Of a stretch of DNA of 64,000 nucleotides, positions 35,576 through 46,800 are shown piece by piece. Within the stretch, counting starts at the first letter, position 1. Every line of letters starts with the position of its first letter. The notes beneath the pieces were generated by a model. That model was not told the origin of the DNA, ran no database searches, and worked only from the letters and a program-made list of their open reading frames with translations. A program made the position numbers and the translations under genes. The stretch comes from Nyssa sinensis (taxonomy: Eukaryota > Streptophyta > Magnoliopsida > Cornales > Nyssaceae), in NCBI GenBank assembly GCA_008638375.1, contig CM018052.1, positions 3,844,501 to 3,908,500 on the forward strand. The letters run 5' to 3'.

Positions 35576-36590
35576 TATCACATCCCGCATCCCACCCTAC
35601 GCGGATGCTGAAGATGTGATACCAGTTAGCCGCCTTGCTGGTCTCTCTACCGAAAATGTGACCAACCAAAGGCAAACTTCTAAACTTTACAATGAATTGC
35701 ATTCCAAATGTAGGGTCAGAGCAGCGAAAATTTAAAACTTTTTCTCAGTCAGGAATGCAACTCATCTATATGCTACTCATCTATATACCACAGAGCTATA
35801 TATCACAAAGCACGTCTATAATCAGACATCTAACATATACCACTTTGTGCATCTATATTCATACAACTAACATCTCCAAAATACCAATCCATATGAGCTA
35901 TGTCTCAATTCATCCATTGCATATCAATAAATTCAATCATGACATGTCACTCACCTGAATAGCCTGAATCAGTCCACAAGAATCCAAGTCTCCACAAATC
36001 AGTGCCATCGGATCCTTACTTGGAATGCCTTTCGGCCTACTAGTGTCATATCTTCCGCCTTCTAATTCAATGGAAATAAATCCTGCAAAAAAATGTCAGA
36101 TGAATAGAATGGGCTTAAACAAGCTCAGTGAGTAACATAGGCTCCTGCCATAGGTTTCAAACCAGTTCTTATATAAATGATATCAAATAAAATACATGAT
36201 TAAATGTAGCTCAAGTAGAACAAACAGACCAGATCAAAACAGAGCAGATCAGAACAGAGCCAAAACAGAACAGAATAGATCAGAACAGAACAGAACTGGA
36301 CTAAGTATCAATCAGTCAAATGCATATCATCAAATGTGTCTGAACCTCTCCTAGCTGCCCATGAGCAGACTACTCGAGGGGTCTCTACCCTCTGAGATCA
36401 TATCAGAATGGAACAGGACAGAATTGAGTGGAACAGAAACATAATAGGATGCCAATTAGGCGTATGAGCCTTTCCTAGCTACCCATCGCAAACTACTCAT
36501 GGGGCCTCTACCCTCTGGGTCATGCTCTGGCATAAGCCAAACTACTCAATCCTAGAGTGGGCCCCAGAGTAGACATAACATAACAAAACA
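35576..36590 (-). repeat. 5' LTR of element W (3' part only)
   Basis: Ends GGGATGTGATA on the minus strand (family end is GTGACA). Aligns with Z 20845-21156 plus 30589-30800. Contains an AGAAC-rich block and a duplicated phrase (CCTAGCTGCCCATGAGCAGA near 36350; CCTAGCTACCCATCGCAAAC near 36475). The outer part is lost at a junction near 36590, where the orientation of similarity flips. Confidence 0.65.
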
Positions 36591-38433
36591 GAATCGAAAG
36601 AGGCATAAAAAGTAAAGAAGAACCCATGCCAACATATATAGAAGCCTCTAAGTCTGAAAATGAGCTTCATTTAAGATAATTGGGTACCTAAGATATGAGA
36701 TATGAATGATAAAATTAGCGAATTATCCTTAAAGCTTAAATAACCGATCAAATGAACACAAAAAGTAAAAGAATAACCTACCTTATAATTAAAGGAACCT
36801 CTAGACTCAAAAATGAAGTCTGTTTAGGCAAAAGAAGTGTCGAACAGTGTAAGACATGTAAAGAAAAAAAAAAAGACTGAAATGCTTCTAAGGGCTAAAG
36901 TAAGCCAACAAAGAACGAAGAAGTATTAGGAATCCTAATTAGAGACCATAAGGGAATCCTAAATAGTAAGGTTAAGTCCAAAAGAGACTAAGAACATTAA
37001 GTAAGCAAAGAATTAAGCTGAGATATATACTAATATAGTGTCAATGTATTTTAATATATTATTTAAGATCACTGGCAAGGAAATAGAGATAACATGAATG
37101 CCAAATCAAGTCAAGTAAGCAAGTGATTATGGGCTCTGGACCACAAGTGAGTAACCCTGAACTTTGAAAGGGTGTCTTTTCCATTTAAATGCAGTTTCAC
37201 AGCTTTATGACATTACATGTAGTTCTTTTCCATCTTTAAGACATGTTTCAGACTGCTATGCTAAATGTTTTAACTGCATGACTGTTTTCCAAATATTGTG
37301 ATGAATATTTGAATTGTATACTTTTAAGTAGCATCTCCTTAAATATTTTATAGCAGTGATAGCTTAAAGAATGTTTTGCAAGTATGTTTCAAGTTTTATG
37401 TGCCCTATAGAATCCTACTGAGGGTAAATAGCCGATAGACTTTCAATAACTCTTCACAAGCGACTCGGCCTAAATTCTGAATCCAGTGAGAGGACCATGT
37501 AAACCCAGAGTTCTAAATTACATAGAGATTTCCAAGGTGACAACTTATAGTCCCCAAGGGCTGAGCTTATGAGATGTTTGGCAGAAACTGTTTTACAACT
37601 TTAGTTTCCATGTCACCATGTGACAACATCCAAAGGGCCAAGTTTTAAGAAAGCTTAGCATATATTGTTTTTCTACGAGCACCAAATTTTTATGATACCA
37701 CGATTTATCTTGCAAAACTAAACTGCCATGAACTCTTGCTCGATTTCATAGCATATCTTGCAACTCTAAGTTACATGTTTATATTTTAAGAATGCCAATA
37801 ACTTTTAGTAGAGTTCTGTTCTATTGTCATCCATGAAGATATTAAATTTTATAAAAGTTTATGCAAGTTATAAAAGTTTATGAAAAGGATTTCTAGAAAC
37901 CCATGACAGGGGACTGGTGTTACTCATGAGCTTTTTATTAAGCTCACAGGGTTTTATCTTGTATATTTTCATAAATGACTAAGAAGTTACAGATTTAGAT
38001 GTTAGTAAGCTATGATAAATAGAGACTCTAGCTAGAAAGGATTAGTATTCCAACTATAGAGGTGTCAACTTGAAGTGGCAGATACCAGAATGATGTGACA
38101 GCTTAGAATAAGAATAGAAGGTGAATGATGTTCACCATTGATGTAACAGTTCAAACACTTATATATAATTTAATGTTGGGCTCCTATTATTGTAATTCTG
38201 ATATAATGTTACTTAGGATCTACCACGTGTGACTGCATTCAAACAAAAAATTTTACAGACATAGATTCCACTGCATGATTTTATATGATTGAATGCAATC
38301 TACTTGGATATGTAAAGAGGCATTTGGTTAGACACGTCATCAATATGCTACAAGAAGGTTAGTATATTGGCGAGGTGCCTAACTGACCAGTCATTATCCC
38401 TAATCCACATAGGGTGGAGTTTGGGATGTGACA
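36590..38433 (+). repeat. Plus-oriented LTR fragment, same family
   Basis: Ends GGAGTTTGGGATGTGACA at 38433. The landmark CATGACAGGGGACTGGTGTT..TTAAGCTCAC (37900-37950) has the same orientation as in Y (27257-27310). The left end is truncated. Directly after it the Copia integrase reading starts, so it interrupted or truncated that element. Confidence 0.6.
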
Positions 38434-40692
38434 CAGTCTATTGTTCTAGATCTTATTTTCCTTTTCTTAGGTACTAGGAGTAGGACCTTAGGAAAACACT
38501 CCCACACTTTAAGGTATTTAAGGTTAGGTATGTGGTCTTCCCATAATTCATATGGAGTCTTTCCAGTTTTTTTAAATATTATTTTGTTTTGTATATGAAA
38601 TGCGGTAAGGATGGCCTCCCCCCACAAATTATGAGGTGCTTTTGAACTAATTAACATTGCATTCATCATTTTCTTTAATATTTATTTTTTTTCTTTCCGA
38701 AACTCCATGAGATTATGGTGAGTAGGGTGGAGTTACTTCATGTACAATTCCATGTTGTTCACAAAATAAATTAAGTGGACCAAATTCATATTCACCTCCT
38801 CTATCTGACATACGTCTTTTAATTTTCCTATTCAATTTATTTTCTACTTTCGTTTTATATTTTATAAATTTTCATTCAGTTTAATCTTTATTTCTAAACA
38901 AATATACATTTTTATATCTTGAATAATCATCTAGGAAGGTTACATAATAATTCTTTGCACCTTTAGACATTGTTTGTTTCATGCCTCCTACATTTGAGTA
39001 AATTAAACTAAGTAGTTATGTTTCTCTTTCAAGTACTTGTCTACACGGTTTCTTGGTACTTTTAGCTTCAACGCATATTTGAAAATTTTCATTTTTAGTT
39101 ATTTTAACATTTTCTAGAATACCTAATTCTTTCATTTTCTTAATATGAGGAAAGTTTACATATCCTAATCTACCATGCCATAAATCAATACAATCAGTCA
39201 AGTAAGGAGAAGAAGTAATACCATTCTCATTAATAACTTCAAGTACATTCATAAGAAACAATCTCTTATTGTAGTACCCCTTACCCATAAATACCCCATT
39301 CTTAGTCATTACAACCTTTTGAGACTCAAAAATGACCTTCACACCTACTTTCCCAAGAAGAGACATAAATGCAAGGTTCCAACGAATGTTTGGCACATAG
39401 AGAACATCAGTGAATGAGAGGATCTTTCCATAAGTCAATTTTAAAGTGACTTTTCCTTTTCCAATCACAAGTGAGGGCCTTGAATCCCCCATAAATACTT
39501 TTTCCTCTCCTTCTCCTACTGGTGTGTAGGAGGTGAACGCATTTTTGCTGCCATAGATGTGCTAAATAGCCCTAGAGTCTACCACCTATTCTTTCTCCTC
39601 TGTTACCATATTGATCTCAAAAATGACCACTATAATGCTGTCATGAACCTCAACCAAGTTGGCCCTAGGGGCAGTTTTGTCGTTCCCCTTCTAGTATCTG
39701 CACTATGTTGCATGCGTCCTATTGTTTCCTTGATATCTATTTGGTTTTTCTTCCACCAAATTGGCCTTAGAGGTCATGGCGTTTGCCTTTTCAGCTCATT
39801 CAATCATTTTGTTCTTTTCTTCTATGCAAATGTACACAATTACTTCTTCTAGAGCCATCTCCTTTCTCTTATATTTCATCACATTTTTTGTAATACTTTT
39901 AAGACTCGGGAAGTTTTTCTACTAAGGCACCGGTAACACAAGGTTCAGGGAGTTTCATTCCTTCATTGGTGAGTTCAGTCACTACAAGGTGGTATTCATG
40001 GATTTAGGTGGAAACATCTTTGTCTTTGGTCATTTGAAAATTCAAGAAATTTTCTATGGCATATTTCTTGATACCAGGATCTTCAATAATGTATTTAGTA
40101 ACTAGGGCATCCCAAATTTGTTGTCCATTTTTTTAAGTACAATAAACATCAAAAAGTTCATTGGACAGTGCATTCAAGATAATACTCTTGCAAATTTTAT
40201 TTGCATTCTCCCATGTCGGTAGTTTAGTTTCATAGTCCTTAACTCTTTTGTTGGTCTAGGCTTGGTCATTTGAAAATTCAAGAAATTTTCTATAGCATAT
40301 TTCTTTATACCAGGATCTTCAATGATGTATTTAGTGACTAAGGCATCCCAAATTTGTTGTCCATATTTGTAAGAACAATGGACATCAAAAAGTTCATTGG
40401 ACAGTACATTCAAGATAATGCTCTTGCAAATTTTATTTGCATTCTCCCATGTCGATAGTTCAGTTTCATAGTCCTTAGACACTTTTGTTGGTCTAGGCTT
40501 GGTCATTTGAAAATTCAGGAAATTCTCTATAGCATATTTCTTAATACATTGATCTTTAATAATGTATTTAGTGAGTAGGACATCCCAAAATTGTTGTCCA
40601 TTTTTGTAAGTACAATGGACATCAAAACATTCAATGGATAGTGCATTCAAGATAATGCTCTAGCAAATTTTATTTGCATTCAACCATGTAGG
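38434..40692 (-). pseudogene. Ty1/Copia element: gag, protease end, integrase (broken)
   Basis: Minus strand. 40029-40690 is gag (UBN2-type: FWDVLLTKYIIKDQ, ENFLNFQMTKPRPTK, ELSTWENANKICKS), followed by a HEY.. region to about 39850. 39016-39492 is the protease end and GAG-pre-integrase region (DVLYVPNIRWNLAF, DLWHGRLGYVN, with H..H and one C). 38700-39015 is the integrase core with TFLDDYSRYKNVYLF, MSDRGGEYEF and GVSERKK; the first catalytic Asp reads Asn (LIYSNVGG). 38434-38669 is the integrase tail (NAMLISS..LWGEAILTA, KTGKTPYELW). Several stops. RT and RNase H are absent from the window. Confidence 0.85.
40029..40690 (-). repeat. Triplicated 236/237-bp segment within Copia gag
   Basis: Three head-to-tail copies start at 40029, 40265 and 40502 (each TCATTTGAAAATTCA(A/G)GAAA). 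The 237-bp step keeps frame (79 codons); the 236-bp step does not. Confidence 0.92.
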
Positions 40693-42575
40693 TGTCACCA
40701 CCCGAAACCCACCCTATGTGGATCTCGTATTGCGAGGCCGACCCTGTGGCCATCCCTACTTTTTCTTTCTTTGTATCAATGACAACAATGTATAATATAA
40801 ACTTAAATAGTAAATCAGTGGAAGTCTTAAATACATAATATAGTTCTACAAAAGGAACCAACATAACATCATCCTTAAGTATGAATACATGAGAAAACTA
40901 TATCATAACTAATATATTCCTCACAATGTCCTCTTATGCTCCTGGACTCCTACTGCGGTCTTGCAGCGTCTCTTCCTGAAAAATAAGTAAGTCGGGGTGA
41001 GCTAACGAAGCTCAGTAAGTAAATTACCATCTCTGACACGGGCTAAGGTTAACATAAAAATAACATGAATTCATAAATGTGAACATGATAGCCAATCATG
41101 CGGTAAGATGCTGTGATAGCCAATAAGGATAAAATACCACAATGGCCAATGAATATTAAAGGTCACAATAATCAATCATGAGTATGGGTATAACAAGAAT
41201 ATGGAAATCTCAATAGCGATCAGTCAACATAAATGTACTTCCACAATAAATCGATAACACTCAATTGTAATCAATGAGTGAACTCTCAACATAAGATTAT
41301 TCATAAGGAATGAAAACATCCTATGAATCCAATAAACATAATCATATCAATCAAACATAAGTGATGCATTTACTGTTTAGGGCTTGGTAGACCGGTCTTT
41401 TGGGGCCCGACATACCCCCTCAATAAGTGCATATAAAATGCCATGAATTTAATAAACGTAGCATATCAGTTGAACATAAGTGATGCAATTACTCTGTTCA
41501 GGGCTTAGCAGACCCTCGGTCTTTCATACCCCCCTCAGTAAGTGCATATAAAATGCCATTATAACTCAATGCGTAAAAATGTCATCATTACCATATGTCC
41601 ATTCACGGACTTGACCCGTAGGTCCTGTCAACTCAGAAACCATCGGATGGATATTGTGACTGAGCACAAATCCGGCATTCATAATATATCATGGTCATTC
41701 GTGATTCCATAAGAAGTGTATGAAAATATAATATCATTCATTCAGTAAAAACATAATAGTAGGCCTTTCAAGGCGTGGTACAAAGAGTACAACATAATGA
41801 TCAATGATATAGTAGTCAATAAACGTCTATAAGATAGAACAATATCACATTGTGGAAATAATAAACATTTGGTACGTACAAGAGTACAATTCTAGCAGTA
41901 ATAGAATGAATGTGGCTTGGAAGACCACATGTAAGAGATTAGGATTTACTTACCCTATCAATGCGTTCTAGTTCAATATTCCATGACTTTTCCTTTTCCC
42001 TTTGATTTTCCTATATATCAGTAAACATGTCTCAGTTTAATGGCATTCATCTAATTTTATATCTTGTTATTATAAGTATCTCATTTGCTAAAATAGACTC
42101 TATTATTGAGTCCAGGACAACAAAGAAAGTCATTTTAGGCTTTCACGGTTTCTAATTTGGACTTCTATTCTAATAAGGGCAAAATGGTCATTTTACACTT
42201 TTACGGGTCTTTCTTTCCTGGGACCTATTTTCATAAATTGGACTTCACTGTTGAGTCCAAAATGCTTGAAATAATAAAGATTCACTATTCATTTATTTTA
42301 ATCAGGGTCCGTTTCACTCATGTTTGACTTAGGAGCATTTTGGTCATTTGGCATCTCTACGGGTATTTTATTTTTCGGGACCTCGTCTCGTAAAATGGAC
42401 CCCTCCATTGACTTTAGAATATCTGAGACTAATAAAATACTATTCATTTGTCATTTTTAGACTTCGGGTCATTTAACAATAATTATCATTATTTTATTAT
42501 TTTATTTAATTGGTTCAACTACAAAATATATATGTTTTCAGTGGAATGGGATCACATGTGCCTCAGTGGCACAGT

Positions 42576-45395
42576 TGTCATGCCCCGGATTTCCACAAAC
42601 CCGGAGACTGAATTAACAGAAATTAAAAGGAATTTATAAATGATAATTAATTAACCTTGGTTGAATCTCCCTTGCTATTTCCCTAAGTTTTTCCCCAAAT
42701 TGTTTAATGAAGACTCGTCATTTAACTTAACTCAAAATGGTCTCCTAATGTTGTTCAAGTTCCTCTCCCAATTAATGTTCAAATTTGTTTAAGTCATATT
42801 CAAAAATGGCTCCTAAAAACAGCCTTAATTCATCCCCAAAAATTTCCCTAAATGATGTCTCAGATGGCCCCAAAAATGGCCTAAGGCATGGTCAAAAAGA
42901 TAGTCAAACATCTACCCAAGATTGACCCTAATGGAAGGCCAAACATGGCCTTGAACCGTGGCTAAGATGTGTCCCAAAAACTGCCCAACTTGGCCTTATG
43001 TAGTGGCCTAAAATGAACTCAAAAAATTAGGGTCAAACACGTGATTTAATGGCCTCAAAATGGCCTTGGAATCTAGGTCATAACATGGCCAAAATAGTGG
43101 TTGCACAGCAAGCAAGCAGTAGTGAGCGCAGCAGGGCGTGCGGGCAGGCGGGTTTCACACACGGGCGCGCGGCATACGCGTGCGCACAGGCGTGCGGCTG
43201 GGGCTGTAGGCTGCTGTCTGATTTTCTGGTTTTTCTGCAAAAACACTGTAGCGATTGCAAGCTAAAATCTGATTTTTTTCAGGTTTACTGTTCATGGTTG
43301 CGACCTAATTTTTCCCATTTCTAAATTTTTTTCCAAGTTTTTCAAGCCATTTTCCACCCATTTTCAGCCCACTTTTCCCTTGTTTCTAAGCCCCAATTCT
43401 AAGCACTTTTCTCACCCATTTCAATGGTGTTTTTCACACTTATCTAATGTTTAAATTTTTCAAAAATTTGGACATAACCTCCTTTGTTTTTCTAAGTATT
43501 TTTCTCACCTAATTTTCACACCATCCATATGTGTAAATGCATAAAACAACCCACCCTCACTCAGTGACCACAAGTTCATCAAATTCAAACATACATCTTC
43601 TATTTTCAACATATCCATTTAGTACACATTAAACCAAAAACATCATACATTCATTTGGGTCTTAACCCATACATTTCAAAATGGCCCAAGGCCTATTGTT
43701 CACAAATTACCTAAGTCTAAATACAATAAATTGGGCTTATGCCTATACATTTAAAAACATGCCCCAAGGGCCAAATCTTCAACATAATCCATTTCTTCCC
43801 ATCCTTCAAGACTTAAACAAGTCTCAAGTGCTCGGGGCCTCATCTGAAAAATGATATCCCATGAATGGGTCAACTCGACAGCTAGTATAACATAATACTA
43901 AGACTAGAAACAAGTTTAACGGCATGTGTAAGTGTACATTTTAAAAGCTATAATCACATAATCCCCCAATGCCATGCAATGTCAATATGCGTGACACACA
44001 CATGCAACTCTATGCCACACCCATGTCTCGTTTACGGACCGCATCTGATGGATATGAGTACCAATTCCCATTTACAGGCCTCCCCCCGATGGATCTGGGC
44101 ACCAATGAAATGGCCAATTTTGGGTTTTTCACCACAGGATCTACACCCTCATAATGCATAGCACCACATGCTCAACCCATACCATGTTTTCAAGGAATCA
44201 CATTATGCCAAAATGCCATGATCTCATCATGCACCCCAATGTGACAATTTATCTAACACATGGTGCCCCTTTTTAAGCTATGTATTTTATCCCACATAAT
44301 TCATAACTTTGAAACTCCAAAACATCTTTCATATAACACATGCCATAACTATACATATCAACACATATTCAAACCACAATTTCACAATTCTACTAATTCA
44401 CAAAGAACATAAAATTTCCATAAAGTACCAAGGCACAAATCCTTCACATGGTCCAAACCATAAGTTGTGTCAACATGCATATAGGCCAACAATGTAACAA
44501 TATAATCCTATCAATATAACACACCTTAATCATGGCAACTATTCATCAAATAACCCAAAGAATACATATATCCCTAAACTACCAACTCTAGGCTTTTCAA
44601 AGGAACTACCTCCTAGGTGGTTTCCTAACCTCAAGTAAACTCCCTAAACATTCAACCAAGATGTAAAAATACAAGAAAGCTTAAACCTATTACTAGTTTA
44701 GCACTATATCATACCTAGATCAGTTTTTCTCAAAATTCAGGAGCTGTGTTTGTCGTATAGCCAAAATTTTTAGTGACAATATAGGTCTCGATGAGGGGAA
44801 CAACTTCTCAGAAGGAACCTCAACGAAAATCTAACTCGAAGAGTGTGTTTCGGGAGCTTGAAGCTTGAAGAACTAGGGCTTTTTTCTCACTTTCTCTCTA
44901 TGGACGTCCACTGCTCTAATTTCAGAATGAGTTTTGTTCTAAAATTGTTCTAAGGGTTGTATCTATACTGGAGGGGCAAAGGGGCAAGGGGTAAATGACC
45001 CTTTTGCCCTTAATGAGCCCGAGGGCCCCGTTACTCTACAACCCGTCCCGAAACACCTCAATTTGACATTTTGTTTTAACCAAATGTTCATAAAATTATT
45101 TTAAATGAAAATTTTCAAAAAAATAAATTTTCGCCCGTGGCCGGGTTTGGCCAGTTCCACCCGGGTGCCCTTTTAGTCCAATTTCTGTAACTATTTCCGT
45201 TTTGGCTCAAATTCGTACAACAGGTATATTTCGATATTCTAAGCATATTCCTCTTCTATGACACACTCCAAATATGCTTTTAAATATAACTTACGGTCAA
45301 ATGATGCATGAAAACGCCCTACCTACAAAACCGTGCATGAACAATGTCCTACTGGCAAAAAGGAAAAATTTACCCCCATTTTTCGAATCTCTACA
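42576..45395 (-). mobile_element. Solo LTR T, duplication ACAGT
   Basis: 2,820 bp, plus-strand TGTCATGCCCC...ATCTCTACA. ACAGT is exact at 42571-42575 and 45396-45400. Across the gap the V sequence reads on as CTCAGTGGC then ACAGTGGTGCCTG. No coding region; 43600-44600 is C/A-rich. Confidence 0.72.
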
Positions 45396-45486
45396 ACAGT
45401 GGTGCCTGTCTCAAGAGTTAGAATCCCACGTGACCTTCAGGTATCTGGTTCAATTCGTGGGGGCAGCAGCCCCCCCATATTGTTTT
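45394..45486 (+). other. tRNA-like module V (A box split by T)
   Basis: B box TCTGGTTCAATTCGT (45444-45458), hairpin GGGGGCAGCAGCCCCC, TTTT (45483-45486). The A box is restored only across the T insertion: 42566-42575 joined to 45401 onward gives TGGCACAGTGGTG, as in module S. Antisense to LTR V. Confidence 0.55.
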
Positions 45487-46785
45487 CTTTGATTTCCTAC
45501 AACAAACAGTGAATAATCTTATCCAAGATTAGGTTATTCCCACCCCAACAGAGCTTCTAATTTCAATTTCCTATCCCAGTAAAAAAATAGTCCAAATCAC
45601 ATATAATTAAAACAGTAAAACTTCAACTCAAAACTGTGCCGTTTAACAAGGTCCCATTTGTGCGATGGGTCAACGTTCTGATCCGACCCGAACAGTGGTC
45701 GTCTTCCCCACGATTTTTCGGTGAGTCTCCGATCACTATCTCTGGCGCTGGTGACCAAAAACTGGGATTTTTTTTTTTCATTTTTCTTACAATTTTGAAC
45801 TCTCTTCAATTCTAAATTGTTCTAAAATGTTTTTTAAACATCTTGACATAATTTTAGGCCTCTAAAACTAAACAAAACAGCCCAAAATCCTCCCATTTTA
45901 GTTTTTCGATCTTGGGTTGTTCCTACCCCATTTCTCAACTGTTTTCTTTGTAGTTTCTTCCTAGATTCTTATTTTTCCTTCTAGTTTAACATTCTACTAT
46001 TATATATAAGCTTTGTGCAATTCAAATCAGAAACCCATAAATATTGTTACAGTAGAAAAATTAGAACCTTACCTTACTCCGTATTGTCTTTCTTCCTCTC
46101 TTTTCCTCCTTCTTCTTCCTCCTCTTTTCTGTTTCAGTTTCTTTTTCTCAAGCATGCAAAGACATGCATTGGTCTTTATAAATAAAAACCCAATGCCCCA
46201 TCGGTTTCCTTGTCTCTCTCCCCTGCCCTTTTTGCTTCTCTCTCTCTTTCTTTTCTTTCTTTTTTCTTTCTTTGACTTTTCCTTTTCTATTTAATTCTAG
46301 TTTCGCAACCCCCTCCCCTCATTTATGTTTTGCTTTTATTTTGTAAGTTACTTATATATATATATATATATATTACACCTTATAGACCCACATGGTTATA
46401 TATATATATATATATATACACATATATTTAATAATTCCTATATATATCTATATATATATATATATCTATATATCTATACATGGTTATGTATATACAATTT
46501 TATATTACATATATATTTATGTATACACACCCATACATGTATAAATATATGTATACATACATGTACATGTACTTCAAGGCTCGCTCTTGGCTTACTCGGG
46601 TATTGCCCGGGCATCGTCTGTATTTTTAAGACTATTCATTTCATTTGATATCGTAACATAGAATCCAAACAGTTCGGGTTTATTTTGGTATTATTTTCAT
46701 TGGCTCAACCTGTCTTGGTATTATTATTTGACCTTCTTTAGGCATTTATGGAATTAGTCCTACTTATTTGAGTTGGGGTGTTACA

Positions 46786-46800
46786 TTCTACCCCCCTTAA
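46786..46800 (-). other. Polypurine tract of V
   Basis: Minus-strand TTAAGGGGGGTAGAA next to the 3' LTR start. Confidence 0.85.

Larger units (their letters stand above)
40693..46785 (-). repeat. 3' LTR of V, interrupted by T
   Basis: Starts (minus) TGTAACACCCCAACTC at 46785, ends CGGGTGGTGACA at 40693. Own length is about 3.27 kb once T is removed. TATAAAG lies on the minus strand at 46180-46174. A ~120-bp phrase (AGTGATGCATTTACT..GCCCGACATACCCCC) is repeated at 41360 and 41481 and also in the 5' LTR. Confidence 0.85.

Noticed and set aside
43049..43324. GC-rich 91-codon frame
   Set aside because: Within LTR T; the minus strand is open as well (43078-43260), typical of a local GC island, not of coding.
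46013..46294. 93-codon S/F-rich frame
   Set aside because: CT-rich leader-like stretch inside the V 3' LTR; no domain.
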